64,000 nt of DNA. Source: Methylophilus sp. QUAN. GTDB lineage: Bacteria > Pseudomonadota > Gammaproteobacteria > Burkholderiales > Methylophilaceae. The position numbers were made by a program, and so were the translations under genes. Positions 27,945 to 37,246 of the stretch are shown one piece after another (the stretch's first letter is position 1; each line of letters opens with the position of its first letter). The notes under the pieces were generated by a model. It did no database searches. It was not told the origin of the DNA and saw only the letters and a list, made by a program, of their open reading frames with translations. The stretch lies in assembly GCF_015354445.1 (NCBI RefSeq), contig NZ_JADKYT010000001.1, positions 1,488,001 through 1,552,000 on the forward strand. The letters are read 5' to 3'.

Positions 27945-28625
27945 ATGAGACAGATTTTTCTTGATACGGAAACCACCGGTTTATACCCGGACCAAGGGCA
28001 TCGTATTATTGAAATTGCCGCAGTAGAAATATTTAACCGCCGGCCCACCCAGCGCCATTTCCACATTTACATTAACCCCGAGCGCGAGATCGACCCTGGC
28101 GCGCAAGAGGTGCATGGTATTTCGCTGGAGTTTTTGCAAGATAAACCTTTGTTTGCCAGCATTGCCGAAGAGTTTGTCGCGTTTATCCGTGGTGCCGAGT
28201 TAATTATCCATAATGCGCCGTTTGATATCGGCTTTTTGAATATGGAACTCGCCAAGCTGGGCCAGGACAAGCTGGAAACCTATGTCAGCGGCATTATCGA
28301 TACCTTGAAAATGGCCAAGGAAATGCGGCCTGGTCAACGTAACAATCTGGATGCCTTGTGCCGACACTTTGGCATTGATAACTCGCAGCGTACCTTGCAC
28401 GGCGCCTTGCTGGATGCGGAGTTGCTGGCTGAAGTGTATATCGCCATGACGCGCGGCCAGGAGAGCCTGCTGATGGAGTTATCGAGCCCGGTAGAGCAAG
28501 CGACACATGCGCATCTGGCTGTAGACTTTTCTGCATTAAAGCTGGTCACTGCAGATGCAGAAGAATTGGGTGCGCATCAGCAATATATTGCAAGCTTAGC
28601 CAAGGCGGGCGCAAGCACCTGGTAG
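27945..28625 (+). CDS. dnaQ: DNA polymerase III epsilon subunit (3'-5' proofreading exonuclease)
   Basis: 226 residues. The DEDDh exonuclease motifs are all present: FLDTETTGL (residues about 4-12), HNAPFDIGFLN (about 97-107), and LHGALLDAELLAEVY with the general-base His and last Asp (about 152-166). The C-terminal tail (from about 180) would bind the polymerase alpha subunit. ATG 27945 is preferred over the in-frame TTG at 27942 because AAGAGGGG stands at the right distance. Confidence 0.95.
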   Translation: MRQIFLDTETTGLYPDQGHRIIEIAAVEIFNRRPTQRHFHIYINPEREIDPGAQEVHGISLEFLQDKPLFASIAEEFVAFIRGAELIIHNAPFDIGFLNMELAKLGQDKLETYVSGIIDTLKMAKEMRPGQRNNLDALCRHFGIDNSQRTLHGALLDAELLAEVYIAMTRGQESLLMELSSPVEQATHAHLAVDFSALKLVTADAEELGAHQQYIASLAKAGASTW

Positions 28626-28746
28626 CCACTTTAGTGACTGATTAGCGCGGTGTCATATGTGTTAATCATGTCTTTGAATGGCCTGTTAATGCGCTAGTAT
28701 GAAATTGTGTATTAATCAGTAAAATCACTTTGAATGTAGGTCTTTT

Positions 28747-29832
28747 ATGCTCACAGAAACCATTGTAGTCACCGGCGGTGCCGGTTTTATTGGCAGCAAC
28801 TTTGTGAATGCCTGGGTGGGGCACAAGCTAGGCAAAGTGATTAACCTGGATAAATTGACGTATGCTGGCAATATGGAAAATCTGGCTGGCATTAGCCAAA
28901 ATCCTCACCATATTTTTGTGCACGCGGATATCGGTGATAGGACGGCGGTGAAATCCTTGCTGGAAACCCACAGACCACGCGCGGTACTTAACTTCGCTGC
29001 CGAGAGCCACGTTGACCGTTCCATTCATGGGCCTGATGCCTTTATTCAAACCAATGTCGTGGGCACCTTTAATTTGCTGGAAGAAGTACGCGCATATTGG
29101 CAAGCCTTACCGGTAGACGAGCAAGCGCAGTTCCGCTTTCTGCATGTTTCTACCGACGAAGTATACGGCTCACTGGGGCCGAATGACCCGGCGTTTAAAG
29201 AGACCAATACTTATCAGCCAAATAGTCCGTATTCGGCCTCCAAGGCCGCGTCTGACCATCTGGTCCGCGCCTATCACCATACCTATGGCTTGCCGACATT
29301 GACCACCAACTGTTCCAACAATTACGGTCCATATCATTTTCCGGAAAAACTGATTCCGCTGGTCATCCACAATGCTTTGTCTGGCAAACCGCTGCCGATT
29401 TATGGCAATGGCAGCAATATCCGCGACTGGCTGTATGTAGAGGACCATTGCAGTGCCATTCGCGAAGTGCTGGCCAAAGGCACGCCAGGCGAAACTTACA
29501 ATATCGGCGGCTGGAATGAAAAAACCAACCTGGACGTGGTGCATACTTTGTGTGACATCCTCGATCAGGAACGGCCAACAGCGCAAGGCAGTTACCGTGA
29601 CCAGATGACGTTTGTCAAAGACCGCCCTGGCCATGATGCGCGCTATGCGATTGATGCCAGCAAAATTGAGCAGGAACTTGGCTGGAAGCCGCAAGAAACC
29701 TTTGAAACCGGCATCCGTAAAACCGTGCGCTGGTATCTGGAGCATCATGAGTGGGTGGCACGTGTCACTAGCGGGGAATATCAGCATTGGCTCAACAAGA
29801 ATTACCACGAACGTGGAGAGGAGCTCGCATAA
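28747..29832 (+). CDS. rmlB: dTDP-glucose 4,6-dehydratase
   Basis: 361-residue extended short-chain dehydrogenase. The NAD motif [16 protein letters not shown] is at residues about 8-23, the [10 protein letters not shown] active-site loop near 139-148, and [11 protein letters not shown] carries the catalytic Tyr and Lys near 166-176. It converts dTDP-glucose to the 4-keto-6-deoxy sugar, the second step to dTDP-L-rhamnose for surface polysaccharide. It is first of the operon rmlB-rmlA-rmlC-rmlD; its TAA overlaps the ATG of rmlA. Confidence 0.95.
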   Translation: MLTETIVVTGGAGFIGSNFVNAWVGHKLGKVINLDKLTYAGNMENLAGISQNPHHIFVHADIGDRTAVKSLLETHRPRAVLNFAAESHVDRSIHGPDAFIQTNVVGTFNLLEEVRAYWQALPVDEQAQFRFLHVSTDEVYGSLGPNDPAFKETNTYQPNSPYSASKAASDHLVRAYHHTYGLPTLTTNCSNNYGPYHFPEKLIPLVIHNALSGKPLPIYGNGSNIRDWLYVEDHCSAIREVLAKGTPGETYNIGGWNEKTNLDVVHTLCDILDQERPTAQGSYRDQMTFVKDRPGHDARYAIDASKIEQELGWKPQETFETGIRKTVRWYLEHHEWVARVTSGEYQHWLNKNYHERGEELA

Positions 29833-30713
29833 TGGCAAGAAAAGGCATTGTATTGGCAGGTGGCTCTGGCACACGCTTGTATCCGGTAACCCAGGTGGTT
29901 TCCAAGCAATTGTTGCCGGTCTACGACAAACCCATGATTTACTATCCCTTGTCGGCACTCATGCTGGCGGGGATACGCGAAGTGCTGATTATTTCCACGC
30001 CCATGGATACGCCGCGTTTTAAAGAGTTATTGGGCGATGGCAGCCAGTGGGGCATGCGGATTGAATATCAGGTACAACCGTCGCCAGATGGTTTGGCACA
30101 GGCATTTATTCTCGGTGAGTCTTTTATTGGCAACGATACCAGCGCACTTGTGCTGGGCGACAATATTTTCTATGGCCATGAGCTCGGTGAAATGGCCATG
30201 GCAGCAGGACAGCGCGAGCAGGGGGCGACAGTATTTGCCTATCCGGTGAATGATCCTGAGCGCTATGGCGTGGTCGAGTTTGATGCGCAAGGCACCGCGA
30301 TTAGCCTGGAAGAAAAACCGACACAGCCTAAATCGCGTTATGCCGTCACCGGCCTCTATTTTTACGACCAGCGTGTGGTCGATATTGCCAAAAACCTCAA
30401 GCCTTCACCGCGTGGCGAGCTGGAAATTACCGATGTGAATAAACAGTACCTGGCTTGGGGTGACCTCAATGTGGAGGTTATGGGGCGTGGTATGGCCTGG
30501 CTGGATACTGGCACGCATGAGTCTTTGCTGGAAGCCAGTGGCTTTATCCAGACCATCGAAAAACGCCAGGGTCTGAAAATTTCCTGTCTGGAAGAGATTG
30601 CTTACCGCCAGGGATTTATCACGGCTGAGCAACTAGACAAATTGGCCGATAAATACGCCAAAAACGGCTATGGGCAATATCTGAAACAAATTCTCAAAGA
30701 GCAGGTGTTTTAA
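29832..30713 (+). CDS. rmlA: Glucose-1-phosphate thymidylyltransferase
   Basis: 293 residues from ATG 29832, which overlaps the rmlB stop (TAATG). The nucleotidyltransferase signature [20 protein letters not shown] is at residues about 8-27. Further conserved blocks are [22 protein letters not shown] and [15 protein letters not shown]. It makes dTDP-glucose from dTTP and glucose-1-phosphate and is normally inhibited by the end product dTDP-rhamnose. A longer frame from 29787 exists but would run inside rmlB and lacks a ribosome site. Confidence 0.95.
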   Translation: MARKGIVLAGGSGTRLYPVTQVVSKQLLPVYDKPMIYYPLSALMLAGIREVLIISTPMDTPRFKELLGDGSQWGMRIEYQVQPSPDGLAQAFILGESFIGNDTSALVLGDNIFYGHELGEMAMAAGQREQGATVFAYPVNDPERYGVVEFDAQGTAISLEEKPTQPKSRYAVTGLYFYDQRVVDIAKNLKPSPRGELEITDVNKQYLAWGDLNVEVMGRGMAWLDTGTHESLLEASGFIQTIEKRQGLKISCLEEIAYRQGFITAEQLDKLADKYAKNGYGQYLKQILKEQVF

Positions 30714-31264
30714 TGCAAGTGGTGGCAACAAAGATTCCAGAGGTATTGATTCTGGAGCCTAAAGTCTTTGGCGATGCGCGTGGTTTTTTCCTCGAAAGCT
30801 TTAACGCCAATACCTTTAAAGACTGCACCGGGCTGGATGTGCAGTTTGTGCAAGATAACCACTCACGCTCTGGCAAAGGCGTGTTGCGCGGTCTGCATTA
30901 CCAGATACAGCAACCGCAGGGCAAACTGGTGCGCGTGGTGCAGGGCGAGGTATTTGATGTCGCGGTGGATATGCGCAGTGATTCGCCTACCTTTGGCCAA
31001 TGGACGGGGGTCCATTTAAGTGCAGAAAATCACCGTCAGTTTTGGGTGCCTGCCGGGTTTGCGCATGGCTTTGTCGTGTTGTCTGAGACGGCGGACTTCT
31101 TGTATAAAACTACCGATTATTACGCACCACAGCATGAAGCCTGCCTGAAGTGGGATGATGCCACGGTCGGCGTGGACTGGCCATTGACGCAGGCGCCTAG
31201 CCTGTCAGCCAAGGATCAGCAAGGCTTATCCTGGGCAGATGCACCTAAATTTGATGCTATTTGA
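30713..31264 (+). CDS. rmlC: dTDP-4-dehydrorhamnose 3,5-epimerase
   Basis: 183-residue cupin-fold epimerase, third step of dTDP-L-rhamnose synthesis. The signature RGFFLESFN is near residue 22, QDNHSRSGKGVLRGLHYQ near 43-60 (catalytic His in GLHYQ), and the base Asp region and VPAGFAHGFVVLSE follow. The ATG at 30713 overlaps the rmlA stop, so translation is coupled. Confidence 0.95.
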   Translation: MQVVATKIPEVLILEPKVFGDARGFFLESFNANTFKDCTGLDVQFVQDNHSRSGKGVLRGLHYQIQQPQGKLVRVVQGEVFDVAVDMRSDSPTFGQWTGVHLSAENHRQFWVPAGFAHGFVVLSETADFLYKTTDYYAPQHEACLKWDDATVGVDWPLTQAPSLSAKDQQGLSWADAPKFDAI

Positions 31265-31281
31265 CCAACATTGATGCAGCC

Positions 31282-32202
31282 ATGAAAAAAATTCTGTTAA
31301 CCGGCGTCAGTGGTCAAGTGGGTCACGCATTGCAGCAACAATTGGCTTTAGAGCTAGCCAGTGAGTGGCAAATAGTAGCCTGTGACCGCCAGCAACTGGA
31401 TTTAACGCAGCCTGAGCATATCAGGCGAACAGTGCGTGAAATCGCCCCAGATTTGATCATTCACCCGGCGGCCTACACGGCGGTAGATAAAGCGGAGTCT
31501 GAGCGTGAACTGGCTTATGCCATTAATGCGATAGCGCCTGGCGTATTGGCTGAGGAAGCCGCAACACTCAATGCCGGCTTGATTCATTTTTCTACTGATT
31601 ATGTTTATGACGGTGCAAAGGATGCCCTTTATACCGAAACCGATGCCGTGAATCCGCTCAGCGTCTATGGCGCCAGCAAACTGGCTGGGGAAGAGGCGAT
31701 TCGGCGTGTTGGGTTGCCGCACCTGATTCTACGCACTAGCTGGGTGTATGGCAGCTACGGTAAAAACTTCCTCAAAACGATTATCCGCCTGTCTCAGGAG
31801 CGCGAATACTTGCGTATTGTGGCAGATCAGTACGGCGCACCGACTGCGGATACGGCGATCGCCAAAGCTGTGACAGAACTAGTCACGCGCTGGCATCAGG
31901 GAGATGTGACACAAAGTGGTGTGTATCATCTGGTGAATAGTGGTGAAACCTCATGGTTCGGTTTTGCCAGTGAAATCGTGGCGCAGTATCGCGCGTTAGA
32001 AAGTGTACGTGGTTGGCCACCATTGGCAGTGAACGAGGTGCAGCCTATTGTGGCAGCTGAATATCCAACGCCAGCCAAGCGTCCGCAAAACTCAAGGCTT
32101 TCTACAGCCAAACTTGAGCAAACGTTTGGCGTGACTCTGCCTGAGTGGTCAATCGCGTTAAATCAGGTGATGGCCGAGTTGGCGATGATTGCGGCTGGTT
32201 AA
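31282..32202 (+). CDS. rmlD: dTDP-4-dehydrorhamnose reductase
   Basis: 306 residues from ATG 31282 (MKKILLTGVSGQVGHALQQQ); the frame is open to a TTG at 31261 but the Rossmann motif starts at the ATG. The short-chain dehydrogenase Tyr and Lys lie in PLSVYGASKLAGEEAI (about residues 122-137). FSTDYVYDG is the conserved loop before it. It reduces the 4-keto sugar to dTDP-L-rhamnose. It is the last gene of the rml operon; no clear terminator is visible before the converging queD. Confidence 0.94.
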   Translation: MKKILLTGVSGQVGHALQQQLALELASEWQIVACDRQQLDLTQPEHIRRTVREIAPDLIIHPAAYTAVDKAESERELAYAINAIAPGVLAEEAATLNAGLIHFSTDYVYDGAKDALYTETDAVNPLSVYGASKLAGEEAIRRVGLPHLILRTSWVYGSYGKNFLKTIIRLSQEREYLRIVADQYGAPTADTAIAKAVTELVTRWHQGDVTQSGVYHLVNSGETSWFGFASEIVAQYRALESVRGWPPLAVNEVQPIVAAEYPTPAKRPQNSRLSTAKLEQTFGVTLPEWSIALNQVMAELAMIAAG

Positions 32203-32231
32203 TTGGTCCGGCTAATTAAGTCGCCGTCAAA

Positions 32232-32678
32232 TTAAGCTAGGTCAAACGCATCCGTCCAGCTATTGGGCGTTTCGTAAAGCCTGACTTTCATCAGCTTGAG
32301 ATGGTTGCCAAAAGTGTCCCTGTATTGCGCTTTGAGTAACCTGAAAGCTTCTGCAGCCATGTTTTCGGCCGTTGGAATGGTCGGGAAGATAATGGTTTTA
32401 TGATTGGGCAGGCTGTTGAGGAAGTCCAGCACAGCGGCATCTCCCTGAAAGACGAGGAAAGCATGGTCCCAGCGGTCAACAATGGTTTCGCGGGCAATGC
32501 GCTTTACGTCGGCAAAATCCATCACCATCCCGTTTTCTGAAGCATGCTCAGCGTGAATGATGTCACCCGAGAGCGTAATCTCTATGGCGTAACGGTGGCC
32601 GTGCAGATTGCGGCATTGACTTTTATGATCAGGAATACGATGTCCGGCATCAAATTCCAAGCGTGTAGTAATTTCCAT
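32232..32678 (-). CDS. queD: 6-carboxy-5,6,7,8-tetrahydropterin synthase
   Basis: 148 residues from ATG 32678 (a GTG at 32681 is less likely). The protein is of the pyruvoyl-tetrahydropterin synthase fold. Zinc-binding histidines are in FDAGHRIP and NLHGHRYAIE, and the active-site Cys is in HKSQCRNLHGH. The later DHAFLV stretch and the terminal Glu (VRLYETPNSW) bind the pterin. It turns dihydroneopterin triphosphate into the queuosine precursor used for tRNA modification. Confidence 0.9.
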   Translation of the reverse strand: MEITTRLEFDAGHRIPDHKSQCRNLHGHRYAIEITLSGDIIHAEHASENGMVMDFADVKRIARETIVDRWDHAFLVFQGDAAVLDFLNSLPNHKTIIFPTIPTAENMAAEAFRLLKAQYRDTFGNHLKLMKVRLYETPNSWTDAFDLA

Positions 32679-32794
32679 CACGGCATTATATCAGGCAACG
32701 ATATATCAGTAACCTTGCAGCACAGCCAATTGATGCATGCTGTGCGTGATGACGTTGTCAGGCACTATGGCCTGCATGCATACTGTCGGGCAGA

Positions 32795-32968
32795 TTAATA
32801 CAGGTCGTCAATATTCATTAAAGCATCTTCGTCAGCAGAGTAGTGCTTGTGGCTCTTCTCATAGCTGCCGTAGCTAGATTCGAAATCATCGACTTCATCG
32901 CCGGCAAAATCTTCCAGCATTTGATCAATTTTTTTAAATTTGTCGGTAGGCGTTGCTTTTTGTAACAT
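32795..32968 (-). CDS. Small acidic protein, unknown
   Basis: 57 residues from ATG 32968, which has GGAGATC 5 bp upstream on its strand. It is strongly acidic (EDFAGDEVDDFESSYG, ADEDALMNIDDLY), with a basic front (ATPTDKFKKID). No domain is recognised, and there is no membrane segment or cysteine. It stands alone between queD and the glutathione peroxidase. Confidence 0.5.
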   Translation of the reverse strand: MLQKATPTDKFKKIDQMLEDFAGDEVDDFESSYGSYEKSHKHYSADEDALMNIDDLY

Positions 32969-33189
32969 GGTGATCTCCCAGTACATCGTTAATTTACTCA
33001 AACATGTCAGTCCTTACTGTTCTTAATAATGCATTAGCATAGACTATGCCAATCATCAGTTTTGTTCCTTACAATTTTATTAACGGCAACTATTAAAAAA
33101 AGTAAAATATGCGCCATTCATACAGAACAATCAAGCTAACTGGCTGTCTGTAAAGGCATAACATACACAAAAATGACAGGAGAGATGCA

Positions 33190-33720
33190 ATGCGAGGTGT
33201 GATATTCATGTTGTTGGGCTTGGGAGGCTATTCATTGGCGCAGGCTGAATGCCTGCCAATATATCAACACCAATTTAAAACCCTGCAGGGGCAAACTGTC
33301 GATTTTTGTCAATTTCAGGACAAACCCATCCTGATTGTGAATACCGCCAGCAAGTGTGGCTTCACGCCACAGTTTGAAGCGCTGGAGTCTTTATATGACC
33401 AATATAAGGACAAGGGCCTGGTGGTGATTGGTTTTCCGTCTAATGACTTCAGGCAAGAGCCAGGCAATAACAAGCAAATTGGTGACTTTTGCAAGCTGAC
33501 ATATTCCGTCAAATTTCCCATGGTAGAAAAGTCCAGCGTCACCGGCAGTAGCGCAAACTCTTTGTATCAACAGTTAATCAAACAAACAGGGCAGGCACCG
33601 CAATGGAATTTCTATAAATATGTCATTCTGCCTGGCGGGCAAAAAGTGTATTCGTTTAATAGCATGACGCGGCCAGAGAGCGAAGACATCATGAGCAAGA
33701 TCAAGCCTTATCTTAAATAA
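33190..33720 (+). CDS. Glutathione peroxidase, exported Cys type
   Basis: 176 residues. A signal peptide (MRGVIFMLLGLGGYSLAQA) puts it in the periplasm, which is less common than the cytosolic BtuE type. The peroxidatic Cys lies in NTASKCGFTPQFEALE (about residues 50-65). Gln and Trp of the catalytic tetrad are in PSNDFRQEPG and WNFYKY. The usual FPCNQF motif reads FPSNDF, so the resolving Cys is missing at that place. It reduces peroxides with thioredoxin or glutathione. Confidence 0.88.
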   Translation: MRGVIFMLLGLGGYSLAQAECLPIYQHQFKTLQGQTVDFCQFQDKPILIVNTASKCGFTPQFEALESLYDQYKDKGLVVIGFPSNDFRQEPGNNKQIGDFCKLTYSVKFPMVEKSSVTGSSANSLYQQLIKQTGQAPQWNFYKYVILPGGQKVYSFNSMTRPESEDIMSKIKPYLK

Positions 33721-33736
33721 TGCTCGTCACCACCGG

Positions 33737-33768
33737 CTGATTTGCTGATTTTTTCAGCAGGTCAGCGC
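33737..33768 (+). terminator. Possible terminator after the glutathione peroxidase gene
   Basis: Nested repeats GCTGA...TCAGC and TGCTGA-TTTT-TCAGCA form a hairpin 17 bp past the stop. A T-run occurs only inside the loop, so termination strength is doubtful. Confidence 0.35.
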
Positions 33769-33817
33769 GCCAAACAAAGCGATATACAGTTTTTTTAAAG
33801 ATTTATGTTGAAAGCCG

Positions 33818-33846
33818 TTGACAAGACTTCTAGCCATCATTAATAT
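33818..33846 (+). promoter_or_regulatory. Consensus promoter for tRNA-Ala
   Basis: TTGACA (33818-33823), a 17-bp spacer and TAATAT (33841-33846), about 54 bp before the tRNA. Confidence 0.7.
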
Positions 33847-33899
33847 GGCGCCTTCTTTGAATTGCACTGCAAAACAAAGAGCTGCATTACCAGGGATTC

Positions 33900-33975
<76 letters not shown>

Positions 33976-34033
33976 AGTGATTGAAAATATTGAATTTTTT
34001 AAAAATAAATATTTCAATTATTTGAAAAACTGG

Positions 34034-34039
34034 TATAAT
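34034..34039 (+). promoter_or_regulatory. -10 box upstream of tRNA-Glu
   Basis: A perfect TATAAT 23 bp before tRNA-Glu. A matching -35 is weak (TTTCAA at 34012-34017, 16-bp spacer), so the tRNA may also be read from the tRNA-Ala promoter. Confidence 0.45.
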
Positions 34040-34062
34040 GCACGGGTTGTTAAATTTCTTAG

Positions 34063-34138
34063 GTCCCCATCGTCTAGAGGCCTAGGACACCTCCCTTTCA
34101 CGGAGGCGACCGGGGTTCGAATCCCCGTGGGGACGCCA
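34063..34138 (+). tRNA. tRNA-Glu (anticodon TTC), integration target
   Basis: 76 nt. The acceptor GTCCCCA pairs with TGGGGAC, the anticodon loop is CTTTCAC between CCTCC and GGAGG, and an encoded CCA ends at 34138. The integrase gene begins 85 bp downstream in the same direction and the sequence turns AT-rich, so the tRNA 3' end is the probable attachment site. Confidence 0.95.
34109..34138 (+). other. Candidate attL of the integrative element (tRNA-Glu 3' end)
   Basis: The T-arm and acceptor end of tRNA-Glu form the chromosome-element junction. This follows from the integrase position and the composition change. The matching direct repeat (attR) should lie beyond 64,000 and is not visible, so core length is unknown. 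Confidence 0.55.
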
Positions 34139-34223
34139 GATAACTACTAAGTAGTTAATCTTAAAATATAATTCCATTCGATTCTGAATATTAAGTGACC
34201 CTGCAGGTGCACCTTATGCATCT

Positions 34224-35555
34224 ATGCGCTTATATTCATATTTATACAAAAATCGATTTGGAATTTATTATCTTCGAGTACAAAAAAACGGAGTAGATCG
34301 CAGGATTTCGCTTAGAACCCGAGATCCAGAGCTTGCGCGTCAATATTCATATCAGTTCGGTGCTAGAATCGCGCCTATGAAAATTAATGACAGAATCTCC
34401 GTTTGGGGTCTTAGAGTCACCGCCGACACATTTGAAGTTACTGACGTCAAAACAGAAGAAGAGGCTGCTCAAGTCGCAGCTCTGGCTTCAAAATATTTCG
34501 CTCACCAACAACAACTTGTTGCATCCAAAGCTTTGTCCGCTCCAGAAGATGAAGCGTTTTTTCCGCCAGTATTTCTAGCCGATGCCATTTATGAATACAT
34601 TCTCTCCATTAGAGTGAGGCAAGAGACTTCAGAGGATAAGACGCCAGAAAAATCACTTAGGATGATGCAAAGTACCCTAAATGACTTATCAAGTAGGGTA
34701 GGCAATATTTACGTACATCAATTAACAGATCAACTCGTTTTAACAAAATGGCGTGAGCCGCGCAGACTGGAAGTTGCAGATTCAACCGTAAAACGTGACT
34801 TAAGCTTCATAAGGGGATTTTCGGAGTGGTGTGCAGAGAAAGGTCGAAACTATCTCGCCAAACCAATAGAAGTTACTCTTACAGTAAAGAAGAATACTAC
34901 AGTTCATTACAATTATTTTTTAAAGGGTGAGATGGAAAAGATGATTAATCATCTTTTCCAAGTTAGAAAGCCTTGGCATTTTTGGTGCATGTTGATTGCA
35001 ATTTACACAGGAGCAAGAGCTGGTGAAATTGGAGGCATTCGGATCGAATTCTTTGAAACGTTACACGGCATTGAAACGGTTTATATCCCTGGAACCAAAA
35101 CGGAACCAAGCAAGAGACGCATACCTATACACCCTGATTTATTGGAAATTGGTTTATTAGAGTATGTTGCGCGCAGGAAGGAGAAAAAAGCGGAAATGAT
35201 TTTTCCAATTAAAAAGTCTCCTACAAATGGCTGGGGGGCAGCGCCAAGTAAATGGTTTAGCAACCTTAAAACTAACATTTTTAAATTTCCTGAGGATACG
35301 GTATTTCATTCATTCAGACCGACTATCGTTGATGTAATGAAGCAGGCACTAGTAAATGCCGAATTGCGTTGCCAATACGTCGGGCATGAGTTCGACGATA
35401 GTGAGCATATTGATACCTATTCAAGAAACAAGATAAGGTTGGAAACTGTTAAAAAGGTTTTAGAGCACATCGACTACTCAAAATACTACGAAGATTTTTC
35501 AATTGATATTCAAGCCCTAAAGGTTAAGGCTAAAGAACTATTAAAAGAGGTTTGA
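34224..35555 (+). CDS. Tyrosine-type site-specific integrase
   Basis: 443 residues. A C-terminal tyrosine recombinase domain (about 235-435) has Arg265 in YTGARAGEIGG, Lys292 in the beta-hairpin region, H362-x-x-R365 in FHSFRPT, H388 in YVGHEF and the nucleophile Tyr399 in DTYSR. The N-terminal arm- and core-binding parts (about 1-200) are of the phage/ICE kind. Its place next to the tRNA-Glu 3' end, pointing away, fits an element integrase that inserts at that tRNA. It is the only tyrosine recombinase in the window, so a second role at the pilV shufflon cannot be excluded, though its domain layout looks like that of an integrase. Confidence 0.88.
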   Translation: MRLYSYLYKNRFGIYYLRVQKNGVDRRISLRTRDPELARQYSYQFGARIAPMKINDRISVWGLRVTADTFEVTDVKTEEEAAQVAALASKYFAHQQQLVASKALSAPEDEAFFPPVFLADAIYEYILSIRVRQETSEDKTPEKSLRMMQSTLNDLSSRVGNIYVHQLTDQLVLTKWREPRRLEVADSTVKRDLSFIRGFSEWCAEKGRNYLAKPIEVTLTVKKNTTVHYNYFLKGEMEKMINHLFQVRKPWHFWCMLIAIYTGARAGEIGGIRIEFFETLHGIETVYIPGTKTEPSKRRIPIHPDLLEIGLLEYVARRKEKKAEMIFPIKKSPTNGWGAAPSKWFSNLKTNIFKFPEDTVFHSFRPTIVDVMKQALVNAELRCQYVGHEFDDSEHIDTYSRNKIRLETVKKVLEHIDYSKYYEDFSIDIQALKVKAKELLKEV

Positions 35556-35578
35556 TCCATTGGCTGAAAAAACAGGTC

Positions 35579-35611
35579 GGCGGAATCAAGAAGCTATTGA
35601 TTAATTCCGCC
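35579..35611. terminator. Hairpin between convergent integrase and downstream gene
   Basis: GGCGGAAT / ATTCCGCC, 8-bp stem with a 17-nt loop between the integrase stop and the end of the 35621 gene. It lacks a T-run, so any terminator role is tentative. Confidence 0.35.
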
Positions 35612-35620
35612 ATCTCTTCA

Positions 35621-36157
35621 TTACAGTGGTTGTCCCTGTGGGGCAAATGTTAATCCACCATTCATCCTAAAAGAGTTCGGTCTTAGATTTTGCTGCCAAA
35701 ATGCACTTTCTCTAATCAGAATGTGTTTGAATAACTCAATATTATGACTGCCATTAACGTGTTGAAAATCGTCTGATTTGCAATGCCATTCGAATGCCAA
35801 GCTTGATTCTGGATTATAAATCAAGATTTCTGCGGCTATTGCGTACAATACTTGATGGTAAGGTTGTTCTCGAATCTCATCATAAATTTTGAAAATGGTG
35901 TGGTAAATATCTCGCAATACCACTTTTTGAAGAGATTTTTCAAAGTACTTTCTAAAATATTCTTCGGTGGATAATATTGGTTTGTCTAGTTTCCATTTAA
36001 TCATGGTGTTTAACCATTCTGGATAATCATATCCACTTGTTCTGAATCTCGACTCCGCAAGTACGATTGGTGCTATTTCTGCGGCAGAATAAGCTTCTTC
36101 AATTTGAATGCATGTTACAGTAAGGTCTTGGCAAACTTTTTTTGGATAGTCTTTCAT
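35621..36157 (-). CDS. Uncharacterised protein downstream of the relaxase
   Basis: About 178 residues from ATG 36157, which has GGAG about 10 bp upstream; an in-frame GTG at 36166 overlaps that site. It is mostly helical, acidic and aromatic-rich, with no signal peptide or membrane helix. I recognise no domain. It starts 16 bp after the relaxase stop and is probably the third gene of a mobC-relaxase operon, suggesting a transfer-linked role. Confidence 0.6.
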   Translation of the reverse strand: MKDYPKKVCQDLTVTCIQIEEAYSAAEIAPIVLAESRFRTSGYDYPEWLNTMIKWKLDKPILSTEEYFRKYFEKSLQKVVLRDIYHTIFKIYDEIREQPYHQVLYAIAAEILIYNPESSLAFEWHCKSDDFQHVNGSHNIELFKHILIRESAFWQQNLRPNSFRMNGGLTFAPQGQPL

Positions 36158-36172
36158 TTTATTCACTCCAAT

Positions 36173-37246
36173 TTAACGTTTAATCAATGCGTTGCGACGC
36201 CCAAAAAACACTCCAAACAGCTCTACTCTTGCGATAAATTTTCGAGCGTAATGCATAAATAATTCAACTGTGCCTGCAACTGATTGAGTTGTTGTTGCAA
36301 GTCCAGATTGAATTTCAGTTGAGTTTGCTCGATGCTCTTCAACGATCTCTGGACTAAGTCCTCTAATTCCTTCATTTACAACCTCCGGTACTGCCTTAGT
36401 TTCTTGTGTAGGCCGTTCAAAGCGGCCTTGAATGTAGCGAGCACGTTTTGCTAATTGAGTATTTAGCTCAATCAGTAGTGCGTCGAGATCAAATAAACTG
36501 CCAGGTGAGCTCATCTTTGCTGGTATCTGGAAAGACTCTTCAAAGTAACCACCGCGCAGGCGAAGTTTTTTGCCGGATTTATCCCTGATGGAAATATAGT
36601 CTTTGCCTGCTCTGCTGATTTCTAATCCAATCGTTTCTAAATCGTGAATCACATCTTTACGAGATTGAATTTGGCCTGCTTTAGCAAGTATATTGATACG
36701 ACTGTTTATAAGCGCTAAAGCTTTTTGCTTGTTTTCTGGCAAATAAGGAGCAATCACCGTCTTACGTTTAAGCATTGGATCAGCGGGATTAGTGAAGCCA
36801 TACAATGCATTTGTGTAACGTTCCCAGGCACGATATAACGGGCGATCTGAGCGGTCGTAGTAAGGGGCAAACCTTCTACCTGTGATCAAATCCACATTAG
36901 GGATGACAAAATGTAATTCCAGCCGCCCTTTATCCTGATGCTTTACCCATAGCCAATTTATGCGCTCGCTAGATAGCCCTGCGCAGACCATGTTTTGGAA
37001 ACTCTCAATGACTTGGTTAATCTGCTCCGGCCGCATAGAGTCTGGATTTTCTGACCATGAGAGGACGCCGCTTGTGTATTTCTGCGCATACTTTGTTGCT
37101 GCAATAAGTTTCTTCGTGGTGGCTATATCTCCACGAATCAACTCTGCTTTTGGATTGCGCGGATTTCCGCCAGCATCATTGGCAGACATCAGATAATCAA
37201 TGCCTGAGGCGCTACCTTTGCCACGTTTAAATATCTTGCAGATCAT
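36173..37246 (-). CDS. Relaxase/mobilization nuclease (MOB_P-like)
   Basis: 357 residues. The front MICKIFKRGKGSASGIDYLM carries candidate catalytic Tyr18. The metal-binding motif follows at about residues 103-115, HQDKGRLELHFVIP, with the three-His/Asp type arrangement of PF03432 relaxases. The enzyme nicks oriT and stays bound to the transferred strand. It is short for a relaxase because no primase or helicase domain follows; the tail (about 290-357) is low complexity. It overlaps mobC by 20 bp, and the oriT candidate lies upstream of mobC. Confidence 0.82.
   Translation of the reverse strand: MICKIFKRGKGSASGIDYLMSANDAGGNPRNPKAELIRGDIATTKKLIAATKYAQKYTSGVLSWSENPDSMRPEQINQVIESFQNMVCAGLSSERINWLWVKHQDKGRLELHFVIPNVDLITGRRFAPYYDRSDRPLYRAWERYTNALYGFTNPADPMLKRKTVIAPYLPENKQKALALINSRINILAKAGQIQSRKDVIHDLETIGLEISRAGKDYISIRDKSGKKLRLRGGYFEESFQIPAKMSSPGSLFDLDALLIELNTQLAKRARYIQGRFERPTQETKAVPEVVNEGIRGLSPEIVEEHRANSTEIQSGLATTTQSVAGTVELFMHYARKFIARVELFGVFFGRRNALIKR

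Noticed and set aside
34224..35555. Integrase taken as the shufflon recombinase Rci
   Set aside because: It lies 15 kb away beside a tRNA, with an arm-binding N-terminus and no HicB-like C-terminus, so the integrase role is preferred.
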